64,000 nucleotides of DNA from Petrimonas sulfuriphila (GTDB lineage: Bacteria > Bacteroidota > Bacteroidia > Bacteroidales > Dysgonomonadaceae): assembly GCF_051201015.1 (NCBI RefSeq), contig NZ_JBPEHI010000009.1. The stretch is one strand, 5' to 3'. Positions 25,200 through 35,250 of the stretch are shown piece after piece. A model generated the notes under the pieces. That model saw only the letters and a list, made by a program, of their open reading frames with translations. It made no database searches and was not told the DNA's origin. Each line of letters begins with the position of its first letter. Position 1 is the stretch's first letter. The position numbers and the translations under genes were made by a program.

Positions 25200-27071
25200 T
25201 CAGGCGAATTCGCTCAGCTCCAGCCAGCGATAGGTCTTTTCGTCAATCAGGCTGACGACTTGCGATATGCGGTTTGATGCGTTGATTAGCTCTTCTGACG
25301 AGAGATCCCCCGATGAGAGTTGTTGTGCCAATTGTTCTTTTTCCGTTTCAAGGCGTTGGATTTCTGCCTCCAGCCCCTCAAATTCCTGTTTTTCCCTGAA
25401 CGTGAGTTTGGTCTTCTCTTGTTGGACAGGTTTTTCTGAAGTTTTTATCGGCTTTGGTGGTTTTGTTTCTTCGGCAACCCGTTTGTCTTCCAATGATTTC
25501 CAGTCGCGGTATTGTGTGTAGTTCCCCGGAAAATCCTGGATCTCGGCGTCTCCGTGAAAACAGAGCAGGTGATCCACCACCTTGTCCATAAAATAGCGGT
25601 CGTGGGAAATAACGATCAGGCAGCCTTTAAATCCGATGAGGTATTCTTCCAGTATGTTGAGTGTAATGATATCGAGATCATTTGTAGGCTCGTCAAGGAT
25701 CAGGAAGTTGGGGTTTTTGATAAGCACGGTACAGAGGTGCAGTCGGCGTTTTTCACCACCGCTCAGCTTGTAGACGAAATCGTGTTGCTTGGCCGGAGCA
25801 AAGAGAAAATGCTGCAGGAACTGTGATGCCGTGAGTTTGTTCCCATTGCCCAGATCTATGACTTCGGCTATTTTCTGGACGGCGTCAATGACCTTGGTCT
25901 GTTCATCAAACTGCAGCCCTTCCTGACTGTAATACCCGAAGTTCACCGTTTCTCCGATATCGAAGTTTCCTGAATCGGGTTGTTCGATCCCCAGTAACAT
26001 TTTTATGAACGTCGATTTGCCGGTGCCGTTGTTACCGATAATCCCCATTTTTTCGTACCGGGTGAAAATATAGTTGAAGTCGTCGGTAATCTTAATGTCG
26101 CCAAAACTTTTGGTAATGTGGTTGGCTTCGAATATTTTTTTGCCGATATACGAACCTTTCGCCGAGAGTTTTATGTCGTTGGCTTGGTTGCGTTGTTTGA
26201 CCTGCTCTTCCAGTTCGTAAAACGCGTCAATGCGCGATTTTGCTTTGGTAGCACGGGCCTGCGGTTGCCGGCGCATCCAGTCGAGCTCTTTGCGGTAGAT
26301 GTTTTGTGCGCTGTCAGCTTCGGCATTCTGTACGACGATGCGTTCACCGCGCTTTTCCAGGTAATAGGCATAATTGCCTTTGTAGGAGTAGATTTGACGA
26401 TCGTCAATTTCGATGATTTGCGTACATACCCTATCGAGAAAATAGCGGTCGTGAGTAACCATCAGTAAACTGATGTTCGAGCGGGAAAGATACTCCTCCA
26501 GCCATTCCACCATATCCAGATCGAGGTGGTTGGTCGGTTCGTCCAGCATGATCAGTTCCGGCTCCGAGATAAGGGTGTTTGCCAGCGCTACCCGCTTGAC
26601 TTGCCCGCCGGAAAGTTCGCCGATCTTCTGATCGAGCTGAAAGATCTTCAGCTGGCTGAGAATCTGCCGGATGCGCTGTTCGTAGTCCCAGGCTTTGAGC
26701 AAATCCATTTTTGCTAAAATTTCATCCAGCTCCAGATGATTGCCGGATTCCATGATCTCTTCGTATCGCGCAATTACTTTCACCGCTTCGTTTTCGGTTT
26801 GAAAACAAGCTTCGAGTACCGTGAGTCCGGGATCAAACTGCGGCGATTGTTCCAGGTAGGCAAACCGGATATCGTTTCGGAAAACAACTCTCCCATTATC
26901 GCTGGGTTCCTTTCCGGCGATGATGTTCAGCAATGAGGTCTTTCCCGCGCCGTTTCCTGCAATCAGACCGATTTTGTCGCCTTCGGCAACCCCGAAAGAG
27001 ATGTTGCGGAAAAGCATCCGATCGCCGAAGCTTTTGGTTAGCGTATCGATTTGCAATAATGGATTTGCCAT
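25200..27071 (-). CDS. ABC-F family ATPase (Uup-like)
   Basis: Two ABC domains in one soluble chain without membrane segments: Walker A GNGAGKTSLLN with signature LSGGQ, then GNNGTGKSTF with signature LSGGE. A linker lies between them and a C-terminal coiled coil (EFEGLEAEIQRLETEKEQL) is at about 560-610. I prefer the ATG at 27071 (MANPLLQIDTLTKSFG) over 27104, because ABC-F proteins start there. These proteins act on the ribosome or on DNA intermediates. The PAP2 gene follows after 6 bases. Confidence 0.93.
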   Translation of the reverse strand: MANPLLQIDTLTKSFGDRMLFRNISFGVAEGDKIGLIAGNGAGKTSLLNIIAGKEPSDNGRVVFRNDIRFAYLEQSPQFDPGLTVLEACFQTENEAVKVIARYEEIMESGNHLELDEILAKMDLLKAWDYEQRIRQILSQLKIFQLDQKIGELSGGQVKRVALANTLISEPELIMLDEPTNHLDLDMVEWLEEYLSRSNISLLMVTHDRYFLDRVCTQIIEIDDRQIYSYKGNYAYYLEKRGERIVVQNAEADSAQNIYRKELDWMRRQPQARATKAKSRIDAFYELEEQVKQRNQANDIKLSAKGSYIGKKIFEANHITKSFGDIKITDDFNYIFTRYEKMGIIGNNGTGKSTFIKMLLGIEQPDSGNFDIGETVNFGYYSQEGLQFDEQTKVIDAVQKIAEVIDLGNGNKLTASQFLQHFLFAPAKQHDFVYKLSGGEKRRLHLCTVLIKNPNFLILDEPTNDLDIITLNILEEYLIGFKGCLIVISHDRYFMDKVVDHLLCFHGDAEIQDFPGNYTQYRDWKSLEDKRVAEETKPPKPIKTSEKPVQQEKTKLTFREKQEFEGLEAEIQRLETEKEQLAQQLSSGDLSSEELINASNRISQVVSLIDEKTYRWLELSEFA

Positions 27072-27144
27072 AGTTGAGTAAATTTTGCCTTTGGCGATCG
27101 TCACGTTAGTGTGGACCCTGTATTTTGTGTGATAAACGCCGGTA

Positions 27145-27152
27145 CAAAAGTA
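27145..27152 (-). promoter_or_regulatory. -7 box of the ABC-F gene
   Basis: Minus-strand TACTTTTG. A TTTG lies at 27175-27178 with a 22-base spacer, longer than usual. Confidence 0.4.
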
Positions 27153-27173
27153 CGAAACTATTTGGGATTAAAC

Positions 27174-29219
27174 TCAAAATTGCCATTGCCAATAAGTAAA
27201 CAGGTCTGTTCGGCGGTTGCCGCTGATCTGCTCTGTTCCCGAGCCTATGGTTTCACGGTCGAAATAACGTGTATGCCCGATCTTTACGGAGAATGACAGC
27301 CGGGGGGTGAAAGCATATCTGCCTGATGCTGCAAGTCTTATGCCTTTGCCGTGGAACGACGGCATATAAAAGGTCGTCAGGAGGTTTCTTTCGTAAGAAT
27401 AGAGCCTGGTGGCATAGGTGTCTGATTTAAAATATCCGGCGAAGAGGTCGCCCCGGATCTTTTTGCCGCCGCGATAGCCGGCATGTTGAGAGAGCATAAA
27501 CCCTTTTTCCAGCGGAAAAAATTTCCTGCGGAACAAAGCGGCATCTAAAGTAGTCCGGAAGTCCCACCCGTTGTTTAGTGCGTGATTATATCTGAGTCTG
27601 ATCTTTTGTGTGTTGTAGGGTAATACTTTTCTGGAGTTTTCGGGATAGTCGGTGTTCTGCTCTTTCTGTTTTATTTTGTACCGCAGCTCGAAGTTGGAGT
27701 TTCGATCCATGGCGTACGTACCTAAAAAATAGAAGTCGAAGCCTGCCGACGGCTTATCTACCTGGTCTTTCGGCCAGGGGAAACGGAAAAGGTCAATATA
27801 CGTTGTTGCCGATACCTTTTGCAGCGGACTGAAGGTGACGCCTAAATAGAATCCGTTCTCGTTTTGAACCCGGCTCCCTTCGGAAAATGCCTGCGCATGC
27901 ATTGCGTTGTAAGAAATGGGGAAATGGCGGTAAAGCGCCGACAGGGAGAAAAGCCCGGACGGTGTATATTGAATCATGTGGGTGGTTGCTGTGGCTCCGT
28001 TTCTGGCCACTGCGGTTTCCCCGGCAAACGCCAACCGGTTTAAGCGGTACGAGTAGTCAATGCTTGCATTGAAATGGGACGAGTCCCGCAAACTGTAATA
28101 GTTGTATTCGCGAACAACCGGGCAATACATACGGCTATAGGCGTGATATACACCGCTCACGCCTAACTGAAGCTGCTCGTTGCGGTAGTTGATATTCACC
28201 CCCGTTACCTGTTCACGCGAATTGTTTTTTTTCTCTATTTCCGAAGGCGTTCTGTGATACCCATCGGTCTTGAACGAGGTTATTTCTCCGTCGCGGGAAA
28301 GATTGGCATCAAATCTTTTGTTGGAGTAAAAAGGGATAACGGTTATTTTCCCTGCCTGGAAGACAGCAGCTGCACCACGAAAAAATCCGCTTTCGGCGGT
28401 GGAGAAATGTCGTTTAGGTCCCTGTGTCCGGCGGATAATGGTGTTGGTGCCCCAGGATTTGGAGATCATAAAGTCGTTGTTGAGTATTAATCCTTGTCCG
28501 AACGATAGGCGATAATCGCCCACGGCAAGGGTTTTAAGCTTTCCCAGTTCGCGAATAATCAGGTGCAGTCCGTAATGATCGTATCCCACGGGATAGTTTT
28601 TCTGCAAAAACGGCTCGCCGGGATCTTTTTCGCCCACCAACCCAAACTGAATTTTATCGCGATAAGTGAATGCGTATTTCATCGAAGTATAAAAATCCTC
28701 TCCCCGGTATTTCCGATTGGGATAACGCTGAAGAATGCTGTCGGCAAACTCTCCGTATCCTGCCCGGCTCTGAAGGGTCTTGTCGAACCGGGATTGAACT
28801 TCGTGTCGCCCCCGACTGAGCATTTCCTGCACCGTTGGTTGTTCTTCCTCCGCTTTGCCCGCGAAAAAAAACGGCAGGATCAGTTCTACAGTTTTAAAAT
28901 CGAGAAAAGAGACATTCCGGAGTTCAAATACCGTGTAGACCGGCCGGTTCTTATCCAGAAATTCGGCTATGTGAGCCGCTTGTTCAAAATTGATCAGTGG
29001 AAACTGCTCCAGTTGTTCGCGGGAAACCCGGTTTAAATTCATGGGGTTGCCCTCCAGCATCGTTAGTTCCTGAAACATGTTTTCGATGGTGGTATCGTCC
29101 ATTCCCTCTTCTGCAAGCTGTTCCAGATAGGAGCGCCAATCGTTTGATTGCGACTTGACAAAAGAGCATTTTGCACAAAGAGTAACGGCAAGAATGATAT
29201 GAAAAACCCAAAATTTCAT
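27174..29219 (-). CDS. Helix-hairpin-helix outer-membrane protein
   Basis: 681 residues with a signal peptide. A ComEA-like helix-hairpin-helix region lies at about 55-115 (NLNRVSREQLEQFPLINFEQA). The long remainder is rich in beta strands with alternating aromatic residues and ends in YWQWQF, the C-terminal aromatic of outer-membrane barrels. This HHH-plus-barrel architecture recurs in Bacteroidetes; the role is unknown, and DNA binding at the cell surface or mere structural use of HHH are both open. It has its own -7 box. Confidence 0.8.
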   Translation of the reverse strand: MKFWVFHIILAVTLCAKCSFVKSQSNDWRSYLEQLAEEGMDDTTIENMFQELTMLEGNPMNLNRVSREQLEQFPLINFEQAAHIAEFLDKNRPVYTVFELRNVSFLDFKTVELILPFFFAGKAEEEQPTVQEMLSRGRHEVQSRFDKTLQSRAGYGEFADSILQRYPNRKYRGEDFYTSMKYAFTYRDKIQFGLVGEKDPGEPFLQKNYPVGYDHYGLHLIIRELGKLKTLAVGDYRLSFGQGLILNNDFMISKSWGTNTIIRRTQGPKRHFSTAESGFFRGAAAVFQAGKITVIPFYSNKRFDANLSRDGEITSFKTDGYHRTPSEIEKKNNSREQVTGVNINYRNEQLQLGVSGVYHAYSRMYCPVVREYNYYSLRDSSHFNASIDYSYRLNRLAFAGETAVARNGATATTHMIQYTPSGLFSLSALYRHFPISYNAMHAQAFSEGSRVQNENGFYLGVTFSPLQKVSATTYIDLFRFPWPKDQVDKPSAGFDFYFLGTYAMDRNSNFELRYKIKQKEQNTDYPENSRKVLPYNTQKIRLRYNHALNNGWDFRTTLDAALFRRKFFPLEKGFMLSQHAGYRGGKKIRGDLFAGYFKSDTYATRLYSYERNLLTTFYMPSFHGKGIRLAASGRYAFTPRLSFSVKIGHTRYFDRETIGSGTEQISGNRRTDLFTYWQWQF

Positions 29220-29249
29220 TCATCACTGAGCTAAAAGCCGGGATTTTTA

Positions 29250-29257
29250 CAAATATA
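29250..29257 (-). promoter_or_regulatory. -7 box of the HHH protein gene
   Basis: Minus-strand TATATTTG, with ATTG 21 bases further upstream as a possible -33. About 30 bases before the ATG. Confidence 0.45.
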
Positions 29258-29318
29258 ACCTCCTCGGAACGATTTTCCCAATAATTGATGAACAAAAGTT
29301 CGGGTAAGGATAGTCGCC

Positions 29319-31787
29319 TTACTCTTTTTCTGCCGGAACGATAAAATTCTTGGGGTTTTCCACTTTTTCTTCCAGCAGGGCAAATTTCAGCACTTGCTTC
29401 ACATCTTCCACATAGTGAAAGTTCAAACCTGCCACATACTCGGGTTTGATTTCAAGAATATCTTTTTCGTTCTCTTTGCAGAGGATGATGTCGGTAATTC
29501 CGGCACGCTTTGCTGCCAGAATTTTTTCCCGAATTCCACCAACCGGTAGTACTTTTCCCCGCAGCGTGATTTCTCCCGTCATGGCCAGATTGTTCCGCAC
29601 TTTACGTTGCGTATAGGCTGAGGCCAGTGATGTGATCATGGTTATTCCTGCCGATGGCCCGTCTTTGGGCATGGCGCCTTCGGGAACGTGAATGTGCGTG
29701 TTCCAGTTCTCAAAAATAGCGGGGTCAATATCCAGCAGGTCGGCATTGGCGTGTATGTACTCCATCGCCAGCATAGCCGACTCCTTCATCACGTCGCCCA
29801 GGTTTCCGGTGAGCGTAAGTTTTGAGCCCTTTCCTCGACTCAGCGAACTTTCCACAAAAAGGATCTCTCCCCCTACGGCTGTCCAGGCCAACCCTGTAAC
29901 CACTCCGGCATAGTCGTTGCCCTGGTAACGGTCTTTGCTGTATTCTTCCATGCCGAGGTACTCCGTGACATCAGTAGGTTTCAATACCTTGGGATACTCT
30001 TCATTTCCAGCTATCTTCCGGGCAATTTTCCGGGTTACCTTTGCAATTTTCTTGTCCAGTTCCCTTACCCCCGATTCGCGGGTGTAATCTTCGATGATCT
30101 TCAGTAAGGCCGGTTTAGAAATGCTGAAAGCCTTCTTCTTTATGCCGTGATTTTCCAGCTGTTTTGGGACGAGGTGACGATAGGCGATTTCTATTTTTTC
30201 ATCGCTGATGTAGCCCCCAACGTTTATCAACTCCATCCTGTCGAGAAGAGGTTGGGGGATAGTGTTCAGGTTGTTTGCCGTAGCGATGAACATCACTTTT
30301 GAAAGGTCGTAATCGATGGAGAGGTAATTGTCGTGAAATGCAAAATTCTGTTCAGGATCAAGCACTTCGAGCAGCGCCGATGCCGGATCGCCCCGAAAGT
30401 CGTTACCCACTTTATCTATTTCATCCAGCACAAAAACCGGGTTTGAACTTCCTGCTTTTTGAATGTTCTGGATAATTCTTCCGGGAATGGCCCCGATATA
30501 GGTGCGGCGATGGCCGCGAATTTCAGCTTCATCGTGCAGACCACCCAGTGAAACGCGGATATACTTCCTGTTCAATGCTTCAGCAATCGATTTTCCGAGA
30601 GATGTCTTACCTACCCCGGGAGGGCCGTAAAGGCACAATATCGGAGATTTTAAATCGCCTTTCAGTTTCAAAACAGCCAGATGCTCGATAATGCGCTCTT
30701 TCACTTTTTCCATTCCAAAATGGTCGCGATCGAGAATTTTCTGTGCATTCTTCAGGTTGAAGCTGTCTTTGGTATACTCATTCCACGGCAACTCCACAAT
30801 GGTCTGAAGGTAGCCGAACTGGACCGAGTAATCGGGTGACTGCGGATGTAACCTTTCCAGTTTACTGATTTCTTTTTCGAAAATATCAGCTACTTCCTGG
30901 CTCCACTTCTTCGTTTTTCCCTTTTTACGAAACTCAGCGATCTCTATTTGCTGAGTGTTGCCGCCCAGTTCTTCCTGAATGGTTTTTATCTGTTGTTGTA
31001 AGAAATATTCTTTCTGTTGCTGGTTGAGGTCCTCGCGGGTTTTCATCTGGATATTCATCTTCAACTCCAGTACTTGTGTCTCGCGGTTAAGGATCATCAG
31101 CAGCCTGTATGCTTGTTCCTTTTCGTCACTTATACTCAACAGCTCCTGTTTTTCCCTGTTTTCAATGGGCAGGTTGGTGGCACTGTAGCTTACCAACATA
31201 CCGGTGAACGACTCGTGATTGATGGTTTGCAGCAGCTCCTTGGGGGGATCGCCAAGAATGTTGAGCATATGGTTCATAGCGTCCCTTATGGAATCCAGAA
31301 TGGCGCTGAACTCCTTGTCGTCTTTCTCCGCTCTTTTCGATTCCAGGATCCTGTAGTTGGCCGCAAAATAGGGCTCGGTTTGCGTGAACTCTGTCCATTC
31401 GAATCTTTTCTTTGCCTGGACAATGATGCTCAGGTTGTTTTTGTCGAGCTCAATCACGCGTATTACTTCGGCGATGACACCTATTGAATATAGATCTTCC
31501 TTCTCAGGTTCTTCGACGTTGTTGTCTTTTTGACAGACCAGACCGATATAGCGGTGTTTTTTGCCCAATGCCCGGACTAACTTGAGTGACTTGCTCCGTC
31601 CTACAGAGATGGGGAGCCCGCTTCCCGGGAAAACGATGGTGTTACGTAACGGTAATATAGGAAGACTTTCCTTCAGGGAACTTTCATCGATCTCCTGGCT
31701 GCCGTCCAGGAAATCTCCGGCAATAAACGATATGACGTTGCTTTCGCTCTCTTCCGGTTTTAATACGGATAATTTATTTTGAAACAT
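29319..31787 (-). CDS. lon: ATP-dependent protease Lon
   Basis: 822 residues. The N-terminal LON substrate domain (about 40-245) starts LPILPLRNTIVFPG. The AAA+ module has Walker A GPPGVGKTS with Lys394 and Walker B VFVLDEIDK. The C-terminal serine-lysine protease has Ser712 in PKDGPSAGITM and Lys755 in GGIREKILAAK, with the usual 43-residue spacing. It degrades misfolded and regulatory proteins in the cytoplasm. No heat-shock promoter could be recognised in the 131-base divergent region with trmN6. Confidence 0.98.
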   Translation of the reverse strand: MFQNKLSVLKPEESESNVISFIAGDFLDGSQEIDESSLKESLPILPLRNTIVFPGSGLPISVGRSKSLKLVRALGKKHRYIGLVCQKDNNVEEPEKEDLYSIGVIAEVIRVIELDKNNLSIIVQAKKRFEWTEFTQTEPYFAANYRILESKRAEKDDKEFSAILDSIRDAMNHMLNILGDPPKELLQTINHESFTGMLVSYSATNLPIENREKQELLSISDEKEQAYRLLMILNRETQVLELKMNIQMKTREDLNQQQKEYFLQQQIKTIQEELGGNTQQIEIAEFRKKGKTKKWSQEVADIFEKEISKLERLHPQSPDYSVQFGYLQTIVELPWNEYTKDSFNLKNAQKILDRDHFGMEKVKERIIEHLAVLKLKGDLKSPILCLYGPPGVGKTSLGKSIAEALNRKYIRVSLGGLHDEAEIRGHRRTYIGAIPGRIIQNIQKAGSSNPVFVLDEIDKVGNDFRGDPASALLEVLDPEQNFAFHDNYLSIDYDLSKVMFIATANNLNTIPQPLLDRMELINVGGYISDEKIEIAYRHLVPKQLENHGIKKKAFSISKPALLKIIEDYTRESGVRELDKKIAKVTRKIARKIAGNEEYPKVLKPTDVTEYLGMEEYSKDRYQGNDYAGVVTGLAWTAVGGEILFVESSLSRGKGSKLTLTGNLGDVMKESAMLAMEYIHANADLLDIDPAIFENWNTHIHVPEGAMPKDGPSAGITMITSLASAYTQRKVRNNLAMTGEITLRGKVLPVGGIREKILAAKRAGITDIILCKENEKDILEIKPEYVAGLNFHYVEDVKQVLKFALLEEKVENPKNFIVPAEKE

Positions 31788-31851
31788 ATTTATTTACTTA
31801 TCTTCGGTACGGTTCAATTCATATTTTATTTCGGAAAAACAGAATATGTGT

Positions 31852-31859
31852 TATTTTTG
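31852..31859 (+). promoter_or_regulatory. -7 box upstream of the tRNA methyltransferase
   Basis: TATTTTTG, about 60 bases before the ATG at 31919. The -33 is imperfect (TTTC). Confidence 0.4.
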
Positions 31860-31918
31860 TTGTCGCAATGCCTATATCTTACACCAAATTCCGTGCCAAA
31901 TATTGATTTTTACCGTTT

Positions 31919-32635
31919 ATGGGGAACAACTCTTTTAAATTTAAGCAATTTACTGTTTTTCACGACAGGTGTGCCATGAAAGTCGGCACCGATGGCGTCC
32001 TGTTGGGTGCGTGGGCAGATTTTATCGATTGCCAATCGATCCTGGACGTGGGAACGGGCTCAGGTTTAATTGCCTTAATGGCTGCACAACGAAACAGTCT
32101 GGCAAAAATTACAGCTATCGAGATGGATGCAGATGCGGCTTTGCAGGCCAGGGAGAACGTTGATAATTCTCGTTTTAAAGAGCGCATAGAGGTGTTGCCT
32201 GTTTCGTTCCGGGATTTTTTCCCAACAGTGACAGGGAAATTTGACTCGATTGTTTCCAACCCCCCTTTTTTTGTTAATTCGCTGCCATCGCCCGATCTGA
32301 AAAGAACCGGTGCCCGGCATATGGATTCGCTTACTCCGGCTGAACTTTTCAAAATGAGCAGGAAGCTTCTTAATGATACGGGAACCCTTTCGCTGATCTA
32401 TCCGTTTTCGGAAAGGGACAATATAATGAACGTGTCTGAAAAAGAAAATTTCCATTTATCCCGTGAAACGGTTGTTCTTCCGACCCGGTCTGCTTCTCCC
32501 AAGCGAATTTTATTGGAGTTTACTACCCGAAGCGAAACGGAGACGGATAGGAACGAATTGGTTATTGAGGAGAAGCGTCATGTTTACACACCTGAATTTA
32601 TCCACCTGGTACAGGATTTCTACCTCTATTTATGA
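31919..32635 (+). CDS. trmN6: tRNA1(Val) (adenine37-N6)-methyltransferase-like protein
   Basis: 238 residues. Starts FKFKQFTVFHDRCAMKVGTDGVLLGAW, the YfiC/TrmN6 N-terminus. SAM motif ILDVGTGSGLIALMAAQ and catalytic NPPF in SNPPFFVN follow. It methylates A37 next to the anticodon of tRNA-Val. It is followed 30 bases later by the sialidase gene, which has its own -7 box. Confidence 0.92.
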   Translation: MGNNSFKFKQFTVFHDRCAMKVGTDGVLLGAWADFIDCQSILDVGTGSGLIALMAAQRNSLAKITAIEMDADAALQARENVDNSRFKERIEVLPVSFRDFFPTVTGKFDSIVSNPPFFVNSLPSPDLKRTGARHMDSLTPAELFKMSRKLLNDTGTLSLIYPFSERDNIMNVSEKENFHLSRETVVLPTRSASPKRILLEFTTRSETETDRNELVIEEKRHVYTPEFIHLVQDFYLYL

Positions 32636-32653
32636 AATGAAATTTTTATTTTT

Positions 32654-32661
32654 TATCTTTG
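32654..32661 (+). promoter_or_regulatory. -7 box immediately before the sialidase start
   Basis: TATCTTTG ends only 4 bases before the ATG at 32666. If used, transcription would start at or next to the start codon, giving a leaderless or nearly leaderless mRNA. The -33 is imperfect. Confidence 0.45.
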
Positions 32662-32665
32662 CCGA

Positions 32666-34324
32666 ATGACTTATAATCCCATTTTAATAAAAAAAATTCT
32701 GGTATTCCCCGTTTTTATGCTTTTGTCGCTGGGATTTATGCAGGCAGGTGACACCCTTCGTGTGAAACAAACGCAAGTTCCTATATTGATAGACCGCATT
32801 GATAATGCCCTTTTTTATATCAGTATCGATGCGAGGGAGGCTGTAAAATTGACCGAATTGAAACTTAAGTTCTCCGAAAGCTCAAACCTGAACGAGGTGG
32901 AGTCTTTAAAACTCTATTATGGAGGAACCGAAGCCGTTCAGCGTAAAGGACAAACATTTTATCATCCTGTACAATACCTGTCGGGATTCACGCCGGGTAA
33001 AACCCGCGAGGCAAATCCTTCCTATTCGGTGAAGGTTGTTGAACAAAAATCGCCAGGGATCGAAGTGGCCTTTTCGGCAAATTACCCCCTTTTCCCGGGG
33101 ATCAACTATTTCTGGATCAGCCTTCAGATGAAACCCACCACCTCCCTGTTGTCGAAAATTGATGTGAATCTGGTTTCAGCAAAGCTCGACGGAAGAGATG
33201 CTCCCATATCGTTTGCCAATAATACGGAAACACACCGGATGGGAGTGGGGGTTCGCCATGCAGGAGACGATGGCGTTGCCGCCTTCCGTATTCCAGGCAT
33301 GGTCACCAGCAATAGAGGAACGTTGCTGGGTGTTTACGACGTCCGGTACAACAACAGTGTGGATTTACAAGAACACGTTGATATAGGGTTGAGCCGGAGT
33401 ACCGACAAGGGCCAGACCTGGGAGAAGATGCGTATTCCGGTTGCGTTCGGTGAATATGGCGGATTACCCAAGGCCCAGAATGGAGTGGGAGACCCATCCA
33501 TTTTGGTGGACAGGAAGACAGGGACAATCTGGATTGCCGCCCTGTGGACGCACGGCATGGGAAATTACAGGGCATGGCACAACTCGCAAGCCGGCATGGA
33601 TGAAAAACGGACGGGGCAGTTGATATTGACAAAAAGCATGGATGACGGTAAGACCTGGTCGGAACCCATCAACATCACTTCTCAGGTAAAAGACCCTTCG
33701 TGGCATTTATTGCTGCAGGGTCCCGGAAGGGGAATCACCATGCAGGACGGAACATTGGTTTTCCCCATTCAGTTTATTGACTCTACCCGGATACCCAATG
33801 CCGGCATCATGTATAGCAAGGACAGCGGACAGACCTGGAAAATTCATAATCATGCACGGACCAACACGACAGAAGCTCAGGTAGTTGAAGTTGAACCTGG
33901 GGTGTTGATGCTCAATATGCGCGATAACCGGGGGGGGAGCCGGGCCGTTTCCATCACCAGGGATTTGGGAAAAACATGGGAGGAGCACCCGTCAAACAGA
34001 AGCGTCTTGCAGGAACCGGTTTGCATGGCAAGCCTGATTAAAGTGGATGCCAATGAAAATGTACTGGGTAAGGATATATTGCTGTTCTCCAATCCCAACA
34101 CCACCGAAGGAAGACATCACATTACCATCAAAGCCAGCCTGGACGGAGGATTATCGTTTCCCGAAGAATACCAGGTGCTGCTGGATGAAGATCCCGGTTG
34201 GGGCTACTCTTGCCTGACTGTGATTGATAAAGAAACCGTTGGAATCCTTTACGAAAGCAGCGTGGCACACATGACTTTCCAGGCAGTGAAGCTAAGGGAT
34301 ATTATTAAAGGTCCCAGGCAATAG
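32666..34324 (+). CDS. nanH: Exo-alpha-sialidase, GH33
   Basis: 552 residues with a signal peptide ending near MQA. An N-terminal beta-sandwich (about 28-185) precedes the catalytic six-bladed propeller. The FRIP motif FRIPGMV has Arg208 of the arginine triad. Five Asp boxes are seen (STDKGQTW, SMDDGKTW, SKDSGQTW, TRDLGKTW, SLDGGLSF). The nucleophile Tyr is probably in GWGYSCL. It releases terminal sialic acid from glycans in the periplasm or outside. The esterase gene follows after 30 bases. Confidence 0.95.
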   Translation: MTYNPILIKKILVFPVFMLLSLGFMQAGDTLRVKQTQVPILIDRIDNALFYISIDAREAVKLTELKLKFSESSNLNEVESLKLYYGGTEAVQRKGQTFYHPVQYLSGFTPGKTREANPSYSVKVVEQKSPGIEVAFSANYPLFPGINYFWISLQMKPTTSLLSKIDVNLVSAKLDGRDAPISFANNTETHRMGVGVRHAGDDGVAAFRIPGMVTSNRGTLLGVYDVRYNNSVDLQEHVDIGLSRSTDKGQTWEKMRIPVAFGEYGGLPKAQNGVGDPSILVDRKTGTIWIAALWTHGMGNYRAWHNSQAGMDEKRTGQLILTKSMDDGKTWSEPINITSQVKDPSWHLLLQGPGRGITMQDGTLVFPIQFIDSTRIPNAGIMYSKDSGQTWKIHNHARTNTTEAQVVEVEPGVLMLNMRDNRGGSRAVSITRDLGKTWEEHPSNRSVLQEPVCMASLIKVDANENVLGKDILLFSNPNTTEGRHHITIKASLDGGLSFPEEYQVLLDEDPGWGYSCLTVIDKETVGILYESSVAHMTFQAVKLRDIIKGPRQ

Positions 34325-34354
34325 ATATTCAGGCTCATTTAACATCAACAACAT

Positions 34355-35224
34355 ATGAAAAAATACTTGTTTATTTTCAGCTTACTATCCACCATGGTTA
34401 TGGCTCAAGAAACTCCTATCCTCCTCTTCCCCGATGGCGCTCCCGGAGAAACAACAAAAATGAAGCAAAAAGACGATCTGTCGGGCAACAAGGTAGCCGG
34501 ATGCCCGGTGCTCCGCATCAGCGATGTGAGCGAGCCTACACTGACGTTTTTCCCGGCTCCTGCAGATAATAACTCGGGCGCCACCATCATTGTGAATCCG
34601 GGAGGAGGATACAATATTCTGGCGTACAACCTGGAAGGGACGGAAATCTGCAAGCGGTTCAACAGCCACGGAGTTAATTGTGTGCTGGTGAAATACCGCG
34701 TGCCCCGACGCGAAGGCCTTGAGAAGCATCAGGCGCCGTTGCAGGACCTGCAGCGAGCCATTGCCTACACACGTTCGCACGCCGGTGAGTGGAAAATCGA
34801 TCCAAACCGGATAGGCGTGATGGGATTCTCAGCCGGCGCCCATTTAGCGGCCATGGCGAGCACGGCGTACGATGAACGCACCTATCCGGCCGTGGATGCG
34901 GCGGACAATGCGAGCCTCCGTCCCGATTTTTGTGTCCTGATCTATCCGGCATACCTCGACGGCGAAAATTTCTCCATCTCACCCGAATTGAAAGTTACCG
35001 AAAAGACGCCGCCCACTTTCATCGTTCAAACCCAGGACGACCATCGGTTGCTCAACAGCAGCCTCTTCTACTACTATGCGCTCAAAGAAGCAAAAGCCCC
35101 TGTTGCTATGAGCTTGTATCCGTCAGGAGGGCACGGTTATGGACTGCGGAACACGGGCGATCTGGTAAATGAATGGCCTTTTCGTGTCATGAGTTGGCTG
35201 CACGATATAAAAATGGTGGAGTGA
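34355..35224 (+). CDS. Secreted alpha/beta-hydrolase (acetylesterase type)
   Basis: 289 residues with a signal peptide ending MVMAQ. Oxyanion region IIVNPGGGYNIL, nucleophile elbow IGVMGFSAGAHLAA, Asp in QTQDDHRL and catalytic His in PSGGHGYGLR. The xylan/sialate O-acetylesterase-like type. In an operon with the GH33 sialidase, removal of O-acetyl groups that block sialidase action is the likely role (inference). Confidence 0.87.
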   Translation: MKKYLFIFSLLSTMVMAQETPILLFPDGAPGETTKMKQKDDLSGNKVAGCPVLRISDVSEPTLTFFPAPADNNSGATIIVNPGGGYNILAYNLEGTEICKRFNSHGVNCVLVKYRVPRREGLEKHQAPLQDLQRAIAYTRSHAGEWKIDPNRIGVMGFSAGAHLAAMASTAYDERTYPAVDAADNASLRPDFCVLIYPAYLDGENFSISPELKVTEKTPPTFIVQTQDDHRLLNSSLFYYYALKEAKAPVAMSLYPSGGHGYGLRNTGDLVNEWPFRVMSWLHDIKMVE

Positions 35225-35250
35225 CGGATCGTGATAGTGCCATACAAATA

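Noticed and set aside
31017..31487. Long plus-strand ORF inside lon
   Set aside because: It lies fully antisense to the well-supported lon gene and has no domain; a shadow frame.
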